From Allotamlana fucoidanivorans (lineage in GTDB: Bacteria; Bacteroidota; Bacteroidia; Flavobacteriales; Flavobacteriaceae): a stretch of DNA of 64,000 nt. The stretch spans positions 62,001 through 126,000 of the forward strand of contig NZ_CP074074.1 of the NCBI RefSeq assembly GCF_045788535.1. Reading direction: 5' to 3'. A program made the translations under genes and the position numbers. The notes under the pieces were generated by a model, which made no database searches, was not told the origin of the DNA, and saw nothing but the letters and a program-made list of their open reading frames with translations. Below are positions 10,284 to 18,944 of the stretch, one piece after another. Position 1 is the first letter of the stretch, and each line of letters opens with the position of its first letter.

Positions 10284-11371
10284 CTTTCAATAACATCTAG
10301 CCATTTTTTCAAAACCTTTTCTTCAGAAAATTTTTGAACAGATGTTACAGCATTCTCTTTGCATCCCTTATAAAAGAAGGATTCTGTAATCATCTTTTCC
10401 ATAGCTAGCTTGAGCGCTTCAAAATCCTGGTCTTTTACCAAAACACCATTAATACCATCTTTAATCATCTCAGAAGGACCTGACTTACAGTTAAAAGATA
10501 CTACAGGAGTCCCAAGAGCTAAACTTTCTAGTATCACATTTGGAAAACCTTCAAACTTACTGCATAATACCAAAAATTTGGCAGACTTTATGTATTGATG
10601 AACATCATTTTTAAAACGTAAAAGTTTAACATGCTCTTCTAAACCTTGCCCTCTTATAAGTAATTCAAGATGCTCTCTATCTCTTCCTTCTCCTAAAATA
10701 AAAAGAGGTACACGTTTTTCAAGTAATAAGGAATCTTTATAAGTTAATATTAATTGGTCAAACTGTTTGATAGCATTTATTAACCTTCCTACTACTAAAA
10801 CAAAATCGGTATTTAAAACTTCCTTATTTGTAATTTGAACGTTTAATAATTCTCTTTTGTAAAAGTTTGGAATACTAATCATATTGTTAAAAGCATGAAA
10901 CCTTTTCATTTCTTCACATATAGCATTGGAAACCCCTACAATTGCCTTAGCTTTACTGTACTGCTTGAAAAAAAATTGTTTTCTAGGAATGTGATAAAAT
11001 ACTTGATAACTTCTTACAGCCATTACCATTTGTTTCATATTAAAAACAAACTTATGGAAAAACCATTCCATTATCCTTCTATTTCGAGTTCTAAAATCTA
11101 TATAAACATCCGCATCAATTTTTTTATAAGCGCTTTTGAAGGCTAAAAATTTATTAAATTGCTTTAAAGGTTTTATATTACTTTCACTTAAACCCAAATT
11201 GTATAACTTTCCACTAAACTCATACGTGATTTCATTTCTTAAACTTATAATACTAACCAGATATCCATACTCATTAAATTTAACAGATAATTGAGCAGCA
11301 GCACGCTCTGCCCCTCCTCTGTCTAGACAATCTACAATTAAACAGACTTTCTTTTTAAAGTTTTGTTTCAT
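10280..11371 (-). CDS. glycosyltransferase family 4
   Basis: 363 aa GT-B protein. The N-terminal half has CLIVDCLDRGGAERAA, a typical GT4 opening. The C-terminal donor domain has LVVGRL, LFILGEGRDR and SKFEGFPNVILESLALGTPVVS, with the E-x7-E donor-site pattern. It probably transfers a sugar to a lipid-linked glycan at the inner membrane. It is transcribed opposite to its flanking glycosyltransferase genes and shares a short divergent promoter region with the gene at 11410. Confidence 0.87.
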   Translation of the reverse strand: MKQNFKKKVCLIVDCLDRGGAERAAAQLSVKFNEYGYLVSIISLRNEITYEFSGKLYNLGLSESNIKPLKQFNKFLAFKSAYKKIDADVYIDFRTRNRRIMEWFFHKFVFNMKQMVMAVRSYQVFYHIPRKQFFFKQYSKAKAIVGVSNAICEEMKRFHAFNNMISIPNFYKRELLNVQITNKEVLNTDFVLVVGRLINAIKQFDQLILTYKDSLLLEKRVPLFILGEGRDREHLELLIRGQGLEEHVKLLRFKNDVHQYIKSAKFLVLCSKFEGFPNVILESLALGTPVVSFNCKSGPSEMIKDGINGVLVKDQDFEALKLAMEKMITESFFYKGCKENAVTSVQKFSEEKVLKKWLDVIES

Positions 11372-11409
11372 GCTATAAATCTACTAAATTACCCCCAACA
11401 AAATAGTAT

Positions 11410-12546
11410 ATGAAAATTCTTTTACTTGGCGAATACAGTAACTTTCATAATAGTTTAAAACAAGGGCTTGAACAATTAGGCCATCATGTAGTTTTAGCTG
11501 GCAGAAAAGATGGTTTTAAATCTTTACCTGTAGATATTTCTTTTGAACCTACTATTGTTCCTAAGGCTCCATTTAGGTACTTAAGAGGGTTAATCTATAA
11601 ATTAACAAATTTTGACCTGGCTGCTTTTGAAATTGTTTTAATTTTTTTTAAAAAAAAACATCTTTTAAAAGGATTTGACTATGTCCAACTTATTAATGAA
11701 TATCCTATTAAATCTACACCTTTTTTTGACAGGCTTTTGTTAAAAAGTATTTTTAAAAATAATTCAAATGTTTATGTTTCTGCATGCGGAAATGATGTCA
11801 TCTACTTGAACTATATATTAAATGCTCCATTATCTCACCATACGCTTACCCCCTTTGTAAAAGACCCCAAATTAAAAGAGCATTTTAAATACAGTTTAAG
11901 TTATTTGGGTAAATCTCACAAAAAGCTACATGATTATGTTGTTAAAAAAGCAAAAGCTTATATACCTGCAGACATGGATTATGAAATGGCTTATAAAGAT
12001 TTGTCTATAGGAAAACCACTTATTCCATTCCCTGTAAACATAGATACTATCAAATACACTCCCTTAAAAGTTAATGGTGAAATTCACATTTTTCATGGTA
12101 TTAATAGAGTTAATTTTTATAAAAAGGGGAATGATTATTTTTGCAAAGCTTTAGAAGCTATAAAAGTAAAGTATAAAGATCGTGTCTTAATTACTGAGGT
12201 TACAAGCATTCCTTATCGAGACTATATAAAACTTTACAATGAATGTCACATTCTTCTAGACCAAGTATATGCTTATGACCAAGGATACAATGCGCTTGAA
12301 GCTATGGCACAAGGTAAAGTAGTGTTTACTGGTGTTAGCAATGAGTTTGTAAATCATTATAAAATTACAAACACCATTGGTATTCATACTATTCCTGATA
12401 CAGAAAAAATAATAAATGATTTAAGTTACTTGATTGAACACCCTAAAGAAATTGAGATAATAAGTAAAAATGCCCGAGCTTATATTGAACAATACCATGA
12501 TTATAAAAAAGTAGCTAAACAATATTTAGACTGTTGGCAATCTTAA
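11410..12546 (+). CDS. glycosyltransferase (GT-B fold, group 1-like)
   Basis: 378 aa. The N-terminus MKILLLGEYSNFHNSLKQGL and the C-terminal LLDQVYAYDQGYNALEAMAQGKVVF show a GT-B enzyme with the donor-binding acidic motif. The similarity is weaker than for the GT4 neighbour. It overlaps fdtA, which converges on it, by 4 nt. It belongs to the polysaccharide cluster by position. Confidence 0.75.
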   Translation: MKILLLGEYSNFHNSLKQGLEQLGHHVVLAGRKDGFKSLPVDISFEPTIVPKAPFRYLRGLIYKLTNFDLAAFEIVLIFFKKKHLLKGFDYVQLINEYPIKSTPFFDRLLLKSIFKNNSNVYVSACGNDVIYLNYILNAPLSHHTLTPFVKDPKLKEHFKYSLSYLGKSHKKLHDYVVKKAKAYIPADMDYEMAYKDLSIGKPLIPFPVNIDTIKYTPLKVNGEIHIFHGINRVNFYKKGNDYFCKALEAIKVKYKDRVLITEVTSIPYRDYIKLYNECHILLDQVYAYDQGYNALEAMAQGKVVFTGVSNEFVNHYKITNTIGIHTIPDTEKIINDLSYLIEHPKEIEIISKNARAYIEQYHDYKKVAKQYLDCWQS

Positions 12547-12944
12547 CGTTTAGATTTTAAAAACTCCTGATAGTCTCTTATATAGTCTGCTTCATCAAAA
12601 ATACCTGAAGAAATTACTAAACAAACAGCTCCAGAAGAAAAATTTTCAAGTTCCCTCCAAACCCCTGTTGAAATAAGCAATCCTTTATCGGGCTTATTTA
12701 ATGTAATTTTTTTCCTGTGATTCCCATCGTCAACCAAAACGTCGAAGCTACCACTAACAGGTATTAGAAATTCTTCTTGTTCAATATGGGCATGCCCACC
12801 ACGATAAGCAGAACTAGGAACATCAAACAAATAATATACTCGCTTTATATCAAAAGGAATCGTATCTAATTCAACAATACCTAGATTTCCTCGAGTATCT
12901 TCTATTTTTGGAATATCAATTATGCTATAAAATGGTTTTTTCAT
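12543..12944 (-). CDS. fdtA: sugar 3,4-ketoisomerase, FdtA/WxcM-like cupin
   Basis: 133 aa single-domain cupin. The diagnostic pattern RGNLGIVE, VYYLFDVP, RGGHAHIEQEEFLIPVSG and GVWRELENFS matches the family that isomerises dTDP-4-oxo-6-deoxyglucose to the 3-oxo sugar. A DegT-type aminotransferase (15167) lies in the same minus-strand cluster and would aminate the product, giving a dTDP-3-amino-3,6-dideoxyhexose. Whether the product is the galacto (Fdt) or gluco (Qdt) form cannot be settled by eye. Confidence 0.82.
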   Translation of the reverse strand: MKKPFYSIIDIPKIEDTRGNLGIVELDTIPFDIKRVYYLFDVPSSAYRGGHAHIEQEEFLIPVSGSFDVLVDDGNHRKKITLNKPDKGLLISTGVWRELENFSSGAVCLVISSGIFDEADYIRDYQEFLKSKR

Positions 12945-12947
12945 ATA

Positions 12948-13682
12948 CTATAACTTTACAGTAAGATGTTGTTCCAACCTCTCACATTCATCTTCCCAAT
13001 CTCTAGAAATATTTTCTTTAATCAATTTGGCTGGGTAGCCACCCACCATGGTATTACTGCCCAAGGTCGTGTAATCCTTATTACACAAACTATTAGAAGC
13101 TACGGTAAAATAATTTGGAGTTATTGTATTTTGCATAATCGATACCCGATTACCCATGTAATTATAACTACCTAACTTTATTTCTCCAGTTTTAGGGTAG
13201 ACTTCTTGCGTTAAGGTGTTTTTCATAGAGTGAAAATTGGTATCAATGATTTGTGATTCTGAACCAATTTGAACCCACTCCATAATAATTATCTTGTTAG
13301 TGCAAATAATTTTCGATGAACTTGCAATTGTTGACATATGCCCTATTTCTAATAAAGCATTCTTGGCGGTATAAAAAAACATGTCTTTACCTAAACAAAC
13401 ATTTCCATTAAATCTAACTTTTCCCTCTAGAAATATCTCAGCAATACCCATTGATCTTGTGGTCATTTCATAAGGTTGACCAAAACCAATCATAGCTGGT
13501 TTTATTTCCGCATCGATCTCAACACTTCCCAATAAACTGGTAAACTTAACATTGCCGTAAAAGAAAACAGGCAGTTTTTTGGCCGTTTTAAAAGGCAACA
13601 TTTTGAAGTTAAAATAGATGGTTTTTACCCAATTAACTCCCATGTATAGTTTCCATCTTCTTTTAAGTCCTAAGCCAAGCAT
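12948..13682 (-). CDS. left-handed beta-helix acyltransferase-like protein
   Basis: 244 aa. Hexapeptide-type turns run from about residue 85 to 215 (for example IGSESQIIDTNFHS, LGSYNYMGNRVSIM, VGGYPAKLI), as in LbH acetyltransferases; the end GGYPAKL is typical. It sits between fdtA and a Wzx flippase with gaps of only 0-3 nt, so all are one operon. It could N-acylate the amino sugar made by FdtA/FdtB or O-acetylate the glycan; this is inference. Confidence 0.72.
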   Translation of the reverse strand: MLGLGLKRRWKLYMGVNWVKTIYFNFKMLPFKTAKKLPVFFYGNVKFTSLLGSVEIDAEIKPAMIGFGQPYEMTTRSMGIAEIFLEGKVRFNGNVCLGKDMFFYTAKNALLEIGHMSTIASSSKIICTNKIIIMEWVQIGSESQIIDTNFHSMKNTLTQEVYPKTGEIKLGSYNYMGNRVSIMQNTITPNYFTVASNSLCNKDYTTLGSNTMVGGYPAKLIKENISRDWEDECERLEQHLTVKL

Positions 13683-15164
13683 TTAATTGTTTTTCTTTTT
13701 TAAAAACTTAAGCAACACTCCCTTTATATTCATTCGTTTATTGAACATTAGCAAGGTAAATAAAACTGAGGAAATAGTTATCAATGCACCTAATAAAATA
13801 CTAATAGTACTATTAGAAATAAAGGTACATATTAAGGCCAAAATTGATAGTAATAAACACACTATAAAAGTTTTATAAACTTTTGAAAAAAGCTGAAGTC
13901 CATAAAAGTATTTTGTAACAACAGCTATTCCTAATAAATGTATTAGATAATACACCATTAAACCAGCACCCAACCAAGTTAAACCGCCATAGCTATAGAA
14001 CGCTAAACATATTATTAACATTAAAAGATTAAAAAGAGAAGCTGTTTTCACATAAAGTTTTGAATCGCCTCTAGCAATGATAACATATCCCATAGAAAAA
14101 GAAAAGGCCTTAAATAACATCCCTATAATTCCATAAGTCATCATACCTATAACAACTATAAATTCTTTGGTAAATAGCACATGAATTATCAATTCTCTAA
14201 ACAACAAAAATAAGGTTATGATTGGGGTTATTAACAACATAGCCACATCTGCTTGTTTACTCACAACACTATTGATTAAATCTGTATTAGAATGCACTTC
14301 AGATAATCTAGGAAAATAATCGGTTGCCATTGCACTAAAAACCATCCCTACATACGCATTAATAATTAAAAAACCTGCATTATAGAATCCTACTTCTTGT
14401 ACACCTCCTTCGTTTCTAATATAGATTTGAATTACCCATGCAACCAATGCTGCTAAAAGAGAAGAATAACTCATCGTTAACCCTAGAGTTAACATACTTT
14501 TACTTTCTTTAAAAAGCTTCTTTATACCTAAAGCTTCTGTAGAATAAGTTTTATCTTTTGAGTAAAAATGTAGTACTATATAAATAACCACAAAGCTTAC
14601 AATAACAGCAGGTACAATACCTTCTGTTCCTAAAAAATAATATAACGGTACAGTAAAAACAAGTGATAAAAAGCTGCCTAACACATTGGCTTTTGCAAGT
14701 TTTTTCAGTTGTCTAGTTCCTTGTAAAATTGTCATTTTACCATTGGCTAGCTGATTAAACAAAATAGCCACAGACAACCAAACAAAGGCAAATTTATATG
14801 TTGCCGTACCGAAAGTCCAAATACTTAAGCTTTTGGAAAACAATATGGTAATTACCCCTCCTAAAATACCTGAAATCCATATCACCCTATTCAGTACACC
14901 AATAAATTCATTAACCTTTAATGAATCATGATTACGTTGTGAAATTTCTTTTACAGCACTGGTATCTAAACCTAGTTTTGTAAAATTTACAAGCATGTTT
15001 ATAGTAGAATTAAAAAGTGCTAGAATTCCAAAGCCGCTAGCGCCTATTAAAATAGTTACCAGCTTTGTTTTTATAATAGAAATAAGGATATTAAAGATTT
15101 TAACCCCACCAAATAGAGAGGTTGCTTTTAAAATTTGCCCATATGAATTTTTATTATCATCCAA
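13683..15164 (-). CDS. polysaccharide flippase, Wzx/MATE-like
   Basis: 493 aa with about 12-14 hydrophobic segments and the Wzx-type start SLFGGVKIFNILISIIKTKLVTILIGASGFGI. It should move lipid-linked repeat units across the inner membrane. It abuts the LbH protein gene (stop and start touching) and lies 2 nt from the aminotransferase. A second flippase of different sequence is present at 17238, which is unusual within one cluster. Confidence 0.85.
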   Translation of the reverse strand: MDDNKNSYGQILKATSLFGGVKIFNILISIIKTKLVTILIGASGFGILALFNSTINMLVNFTKLGLDTSAVKEISQRNHDSLKVNEFIGVLNRVIWISGILGGVITILFSKSLSIWTFGTATYKFAFVWLSVAILFNQLANGKMTILQGTRQLKKLAKANVLGSFLSLVFTVPLYYFLGTEGIVPAVIVSFVVIYIVLHFYSKDKTYSTEALGIKKLFKESKSMLTLGLTMSYSSLLAALVAWVIQIYIRNEGGVQEVGFYNAGFLIINAYVGMVFSAMATDYFPRLSEVHSNTDLINSVVSKQADVAMLLITPIITLFLLFRELIIHVLFTKEFIVVIGMMTYGIIGMLFKAFSFSMGYVIIARGDSKLYVKTASLFNLLMLIICLAFYSYGGLTWLGAGLMVYYLIHLLGIAVVTKYFYGLQLFSKVYKTFIVCLLLSILALICTFISNSTISILLGALITISSVLFTLLMFNKRMNIKGVLLKFLKKKNN

Positions 15165-15166
15165 GC

Positions 15167-16270
15167 TTATGAGTATTTTTTAAGGGTAAAAACAATTTTT
15201 TTAATTTCATCTTCAGATAAAATTGGGTTTAATGGTATGCTTAAAACCTCTTTGTGAATTTGTTCTGTAATAGGCAAGCTTAAATTACTAAACTCACTAT
15301 AAGCTTTTTGTTTATGAATAGGAATTGGATAATGTATAGCAGTTTCAATACCTTCTTTTAAAAGAGTTTCTTTAAGTTTATTTCTATCCTTACTTCTTAT
15401 AACAAATAAATGAAAAACGTGACTTTCTAATTTCTTTATAGATGGTAAAGTAATTGACGAAGCGTCTATCTGATTTAAATAATAATTAGCTATTTGTTGT
15501 CGTTTTAAATTATCTAAATCTAACTGCTTTAGTTTTATTCTTAAAAAAGCAGTCTGTAACGCGTCTATACGATTATTAAATCCTTTATAAATATTTTCAT
15601 AACTATTAATTCTTCCGTAATTTCTTAACTTAAAAATCACTTCGGCTAAAGCAGCATTATTGGTAGTTATGGCTCCTGCCTCTCCTAAAGCTCCAAGATT
15701 CTTACTTGGATAAAAACTAAAAGCCGCAACATCTGATACATTACCAGCCTTTCTTCCATCTTTATGTACCGCTCCATGTGCTTGAGCAGCGTCTTCAATA
15801 AGTATTAAATCATGTCTTTTTGCAATCTGCTCTAATACATCTACGTCATATAAATTTCCATATAAATGAACCCCTAAAATAGCCTTAGTCTTTTTTGTAA
15901 TATGAGCTTCTATACACTCAACATCTATATTATATGTTTTTAATGATGGCTCAACTAAAATAGGCACCAAGCCTTTTTGGCTAACAGCTAATATAGAAGC
16001 AATGTAAGTATTTGCAGGAACTAACACTTCATCGCCTTCTGAAAGCTTTCCCAACAATTTATAAGCTTCAATAATGAGATATAGAGCATCTAAGCCAGAA
16101 CTAACTCCTATACAATGCATAGTACCACAAAAGTTAGCATACTCTTTTTCAAAAGCTAATACTTCTTCTCCTAGAACGTACTGCCCAGAACTTAAAAAAT
16201 CTTGAAATTTCTTTTCAAATTCTTTTTGAAAACGTTGATTAATTTGATGTAAATCTAAAAACTTAATCAT
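15167..16270 (-). CDS. fdtB: DegT/DnrJ/EryC1/StrS sugar aminotransferase (FdtB-like)
   Basis: 367 aa PLP enzyme. It starts IKFLDLHQIN, has VSSGLDALYL (phosphate-binding loop), EDAAQAHGA (Asp and Gln contacting PLP) and the Schiff-base lysine in FSFYPSKNLGALGEAGA. Family and context with FdtA support transamination of a dTDP-3-oxo-6-deoxyhexose. It overlaps the upstream FemAB-like gene by 4 nt (translationally coupled). Confidence 0.87.
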   Translation of the reverse strand: MIKFLDLHQINQRFQKEFEKKFQDFLSSGQYVLGEEVLAFEKEYANFCGTMHCIGVSSGLDALYLIIEAYKLLGKLSEGDEVLVPANTYIASILAVSQKGLVPILVEPSLKTYNIDVECIEAHITKKTKAILGVHLYGNLYDVDVLEQIAKRHDLILIEDAAQAHGAVHKDGRKAGNVSDVAAFSFYPSKNLGALGEAGAITTNNAALAEVIFKLRNYGRINSYENIYKGFNNRIDALQTAFLRIKLKQLDLDNLKRQQIANYYLNQIDASSITLPSIKKLESHVFHLFVIRSKDRNKLKETLLKEGIETAIHYPIPIHKQKAYSEFSNLSLPITEQIHKEVLSIPLNPILSEDEIKKIVFTLKKYS

Positions 16271-17211
16271 GCTAAATGTAAACTAAACGTATCTTGAATA
16301 TGAATATTACAGCCCAATTCTTCTTTTTGTTTTAAAAGCCCCTCATTAAACCCCATTTCACTTTTATCCGTCACAGTTCCCATAGAAAAGAATTGCCTTC
16401 CTTCTTTTTTAGATTTCTCAATTAAAAATAAAAACAAATAATCCAAAGCTCTTAACTTTTCGCCTTGCTTGGTTGTTGCTCCGTATTGTGATTTTATAAC
16501 TCTTCCTGTATCAAACACAGTAATTCCAGCTAACACCTCCTCTTTTAAATAAATATTATACTGCTTTATATTATTAGGAAACAAAACTTTTAAATATTCT
16601 ATTTCTGCTAAAGTATGCACAGGACTTGCCCCATAACGTTCTTTAAGTTTTGGTTGTAAAACATTATTCCAAAATATAGCAAAAGAATCATTCTCTTTTA
16701 TTTTAAAATCAAATTTATCCCCTCTTCGTTTGCTCTTTAATTTTGACTTATGTATTACAAGTTCTTTATCATAATTTATTGCCAAAACCATCTCTCTCTT
16801 TAACTTATAATCATACTTACTAACCTCATATGGTACTTCAAAATTAGGTTGGGTACAATAAAATTCAGGAATCTGCTTTACAACTAATTTTTCAATTTTG
16901 GCTTCTTTAAGATAATTTATAAGGGTTTTAAAAACATGAAAGACCTTATCACCAGAAATAGTTGCCTCAAAAACCAAACCTCCATAAGTTAATCCTTGAT
17001 GTGAGTATACTCCATTATCAACTATATTGGCTGGAAAAACAGCTACTAATTTTTGTACTCTGTAAACTAACAGTGAAAAATCATCAAAACGATCTTGATG
17101 ATACTCCATAAAATCTCTATGAAATAAAAATGTACCGTTCTTGGAATTCTCAACAAAACGATTCCACTGATCATAATACGAGCTATTATACTTTACAACT
17201 CGATAATCCAT
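16267..17211 (-). CDS. FemAB/GNAT-fold acyltransferase-like protein
   Basis: 314 aa without signal or membrane segment. The layout resembles FemAB-like proteins with two GNAT-type halves: an N-terminal WNRFVENSKNGTFLFHRDFM, and a C-terminal half with GITVFDTGRVIKSQYGATTK and LDYLFLFLIE. Its position between two Wzx genes and upstream of fdtB suggests acylation of the cluster's amino sugar, but this is inferred only. Confidence 0.6.
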   Translation of the reverse strand: MDYRVVKYNSSYYDQWNRFVENSKNGTFLFHRDFMEYHQDRFDDFSLLVYRVQKLVAVFPANIVDNGVYSHQGLTYGGLVFEATISGDKVFHVFKTLINYLKEAKIEKLVVKQIPEFYCTQPNFEVPYEVSKYDYKLKREMVLAINYDKELVIHKSKLKSKRRGDKFDFKIKENDSFAIFWNNVLQPKLKERYGASPVHTLAEIEYLKVLFPNNIKQYNIYLKEEVLAGITVFDTGRVIKSQYGATTKQGEKLRALDYLFLFLIEKSKKEGRQFFSMGTVTDKSEMGFNEGLLKQKEELGCNIHIQDTFSLHLA

Positions 17212-17237
17212 TTTCAGTTTAATTAAATTTTAAAATA

Positions 17238-18545
17238 TTATTGCTCAGATGCTCCTTTATCCACCCCAAACAACGAGCTTCCAAAAATGAGTAAAATTAT
17301 ACCATAATACATCACATAACTAACAAAATGAGCTACCACAGCTCCTTTTCCTCCCTGATATAAATTGACAAAGTAAACACTTGTAATGTATAAAGATATG
17401 ATTAAAAAAGCTTCGGTAAGTATATAATGCCAAAACATCTTCTTTGCTAAAAATTGATATGCTATTACAATAGACAATACTTTTATAAAATCACCCAACA
17501 ATTGCCAAAAAAACCAATCTTCTATCGGATTAAATTCTTCTGAAAACACTAGCAAAACCACATATTTCCTTAAAATATAAATCACAACCATACCTGCCAA
17601 AAGAATTGGAATAATGGTCTTGTAAAAACCATACACCTCCATTTTAAATTCTTTTTTATCAGTAATCTCTGCAAATCTTGGCAAGAGATACAAACCAATT
17701 AATGACGTAACAAGCATTAAGTAGTATTTTGAAATTCTAAACATGGCTTCCCAATACCCTGCATCGCGGTAGCCAATATGGTCAATGATATAAGATCTTA
17801 TGGCTATTGCTACTAAGGGCAAGAATACCGATGCAAAAAGCGCCATTACGGTATAGGTGCTTAATTTCTTTAAAACGCCAAAATTAACACGGCTTATTTT
17901 TAAATAAGAAATCAAACTTCTTCTATTAATAATGCCCACTAGAGTAATTAAAAAGATTAAAGCCTCAGCAATAACCACAGAAACCAAAGCACCATCAATT
18001 TTATTCTGATATATTAATAGCAAGGCTACAGATACGCTCAATATTTGTCCTATAATATTTATTATAATAAGTATCTTATATTTTGAAAACCCGTTCATGA
18101 TTGAAAACGAAAACATGTTAAGGGCATAAAAAGGTAGTATAATAGCCAAGATTCTTATCACATAAGCGTAATCGTTGTAATTAGGAAAAATTAAATCATT
18201 TATCCATTCTGATTTAAAATAACAAAAAAAGCAAACTACTATAGTTGACAAAAAGCCTATATAATAAGCCGTGGAAAGTGTTTTACTAAGCTCTACACTA
18301 TCTTCCTTAAACTTAGACACGTATTTTACAACCCCTTTATAAAACCCAACCGTTGAAACAGTTTGTATAGCTCCTGTAAAATTTCTTAAGTTACCAATTA
18401 ATGCTAGTCCTTCAGCGCCAATGAATATCGCTATTGCTTTCGATGTTAAGATTCCAGCTATTATTCTGGTTATTACTGATGCCGTTTGCAAAGAGGTTAT
18501 TTTTACAAGAACCTTTGTATTTATGTAGTCTATTAATTTCTTCAA
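17238..18545 (-). CDS. O-antigen translocase, Wzx (lipid flippase)
   Basis: 435 aa with about 12 membrane segments. The N-terminal TSLQTASVITRIIAGILTSKAIAIFIGAEGLALIGN is characteristic of WzxE-like O-antigen translocases. It is the upstream-most gene of the minus-strand polysaccharide operon. A 160-bp stretch without a gene (18546-18705) separates it from the next gene and contains several A/T tracts but no feature I can assign. Confidence 0.85.
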   Translation of the reverse strand: MKKLIDYINTKVLVKITSLQTASVITRIIAGILTSKAIAIFIGAEGLALIGNLRNFTGAIQTVSTVGFYKGVVKYVSKFKEDSVELSKTLSTAYYIGFLSTIVVCFFCYFKSEWINDLIFPNYNDYAYVIRILAIILPFYALNMFSFSIMNGFSKYKILIIINIIGQILSVSVALLLIYQNKIDGALVSVVIAEALIFLITLVGIINRRSLISYLKISRVNFGVLKKLSTYTVMALFASVFLPLVAIAIRSYIIDHIGYRDAGYWEAMFRISKYYLMLVTSLIGLYLLPRFAEITDKKEFKMEVYGFYKTIIPILLAGMVVIYILRKYVVLLVFSEEFNPIEDWFFWQLLGDFIKVLSIVIAYQFLAKKMFWHYILTEAFLIISLYITSVYFVNLYQGGKGAVVAHFVSYVMYYGIILLIFGSSLFGVDKGASEQ

Positions 18546-18705
18546 TTAATACATTTTTTCATTTCTTAACAGAATGACATTAAAAAAGACATTAATGTTT
18601 TTTTAACACAGAAAAGAAGGGTTGGTTATCGTTATTTAGTAACCAAATATACAAAAAGGATTAAAGCAAACTGTAGACTTTTCGATAAGCTACTCAAGTA
18701 TTAGC

Positions 18706-18942
18706 CTATGACGATTTTTTACCGTAGAGGTAATAAATATTTATGCAAAGAATAGCGGCGTTGGTTATAATAATAGGCTTTGACACTGGAGATAGTACAA
18801 ACCCATAAAAAACGAATAGTAAACATCCTAAGGAGTTTACTATTCGTAATTTTTTCACAGATTTCATTAAGAAAGATAATAAGACTGTGCCCATTGCCGC
18901 ATAGCCCACCCATTCTACCCATGATATTTCAAAAAACGTCAA
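18706..18942 (-). CDS. small YgjV/SemiSWEET-like membrane protein
   Basis: 78 aa with three hydrophobic segments (about residues 9-26, 33-50 and 55-73). The arrangement WVGYAAMGTVLLSFLMKSVKKLRIVNSLGC followed by ITNAAILCINIYYLY resembles YgjV-type inner-membrane proteins and half-SWEET transporters. It is 2 nt downstream of typA, so it is likely co-transcribed. A transport function is not demonstrated. Confidence 0.65.
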   Translation of the reverse strand: MTFFEISWVEWVGYAAMGTVLLSFLMKSVKKLRIVNSLGCLLFVFYGFVLSPVSKPIIITNAAILCINIYYLYGKKSS

Positions 18943-18944
18943 TC

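Noticed and set aside
18719..18922. Second small ORF overlapping the YgjV-like gene in another frame
   Set aside because: The frame at 18706-18942 gives a coherent three-helix membrane protein and abuts typA; the overlapping frame has no such pattern.
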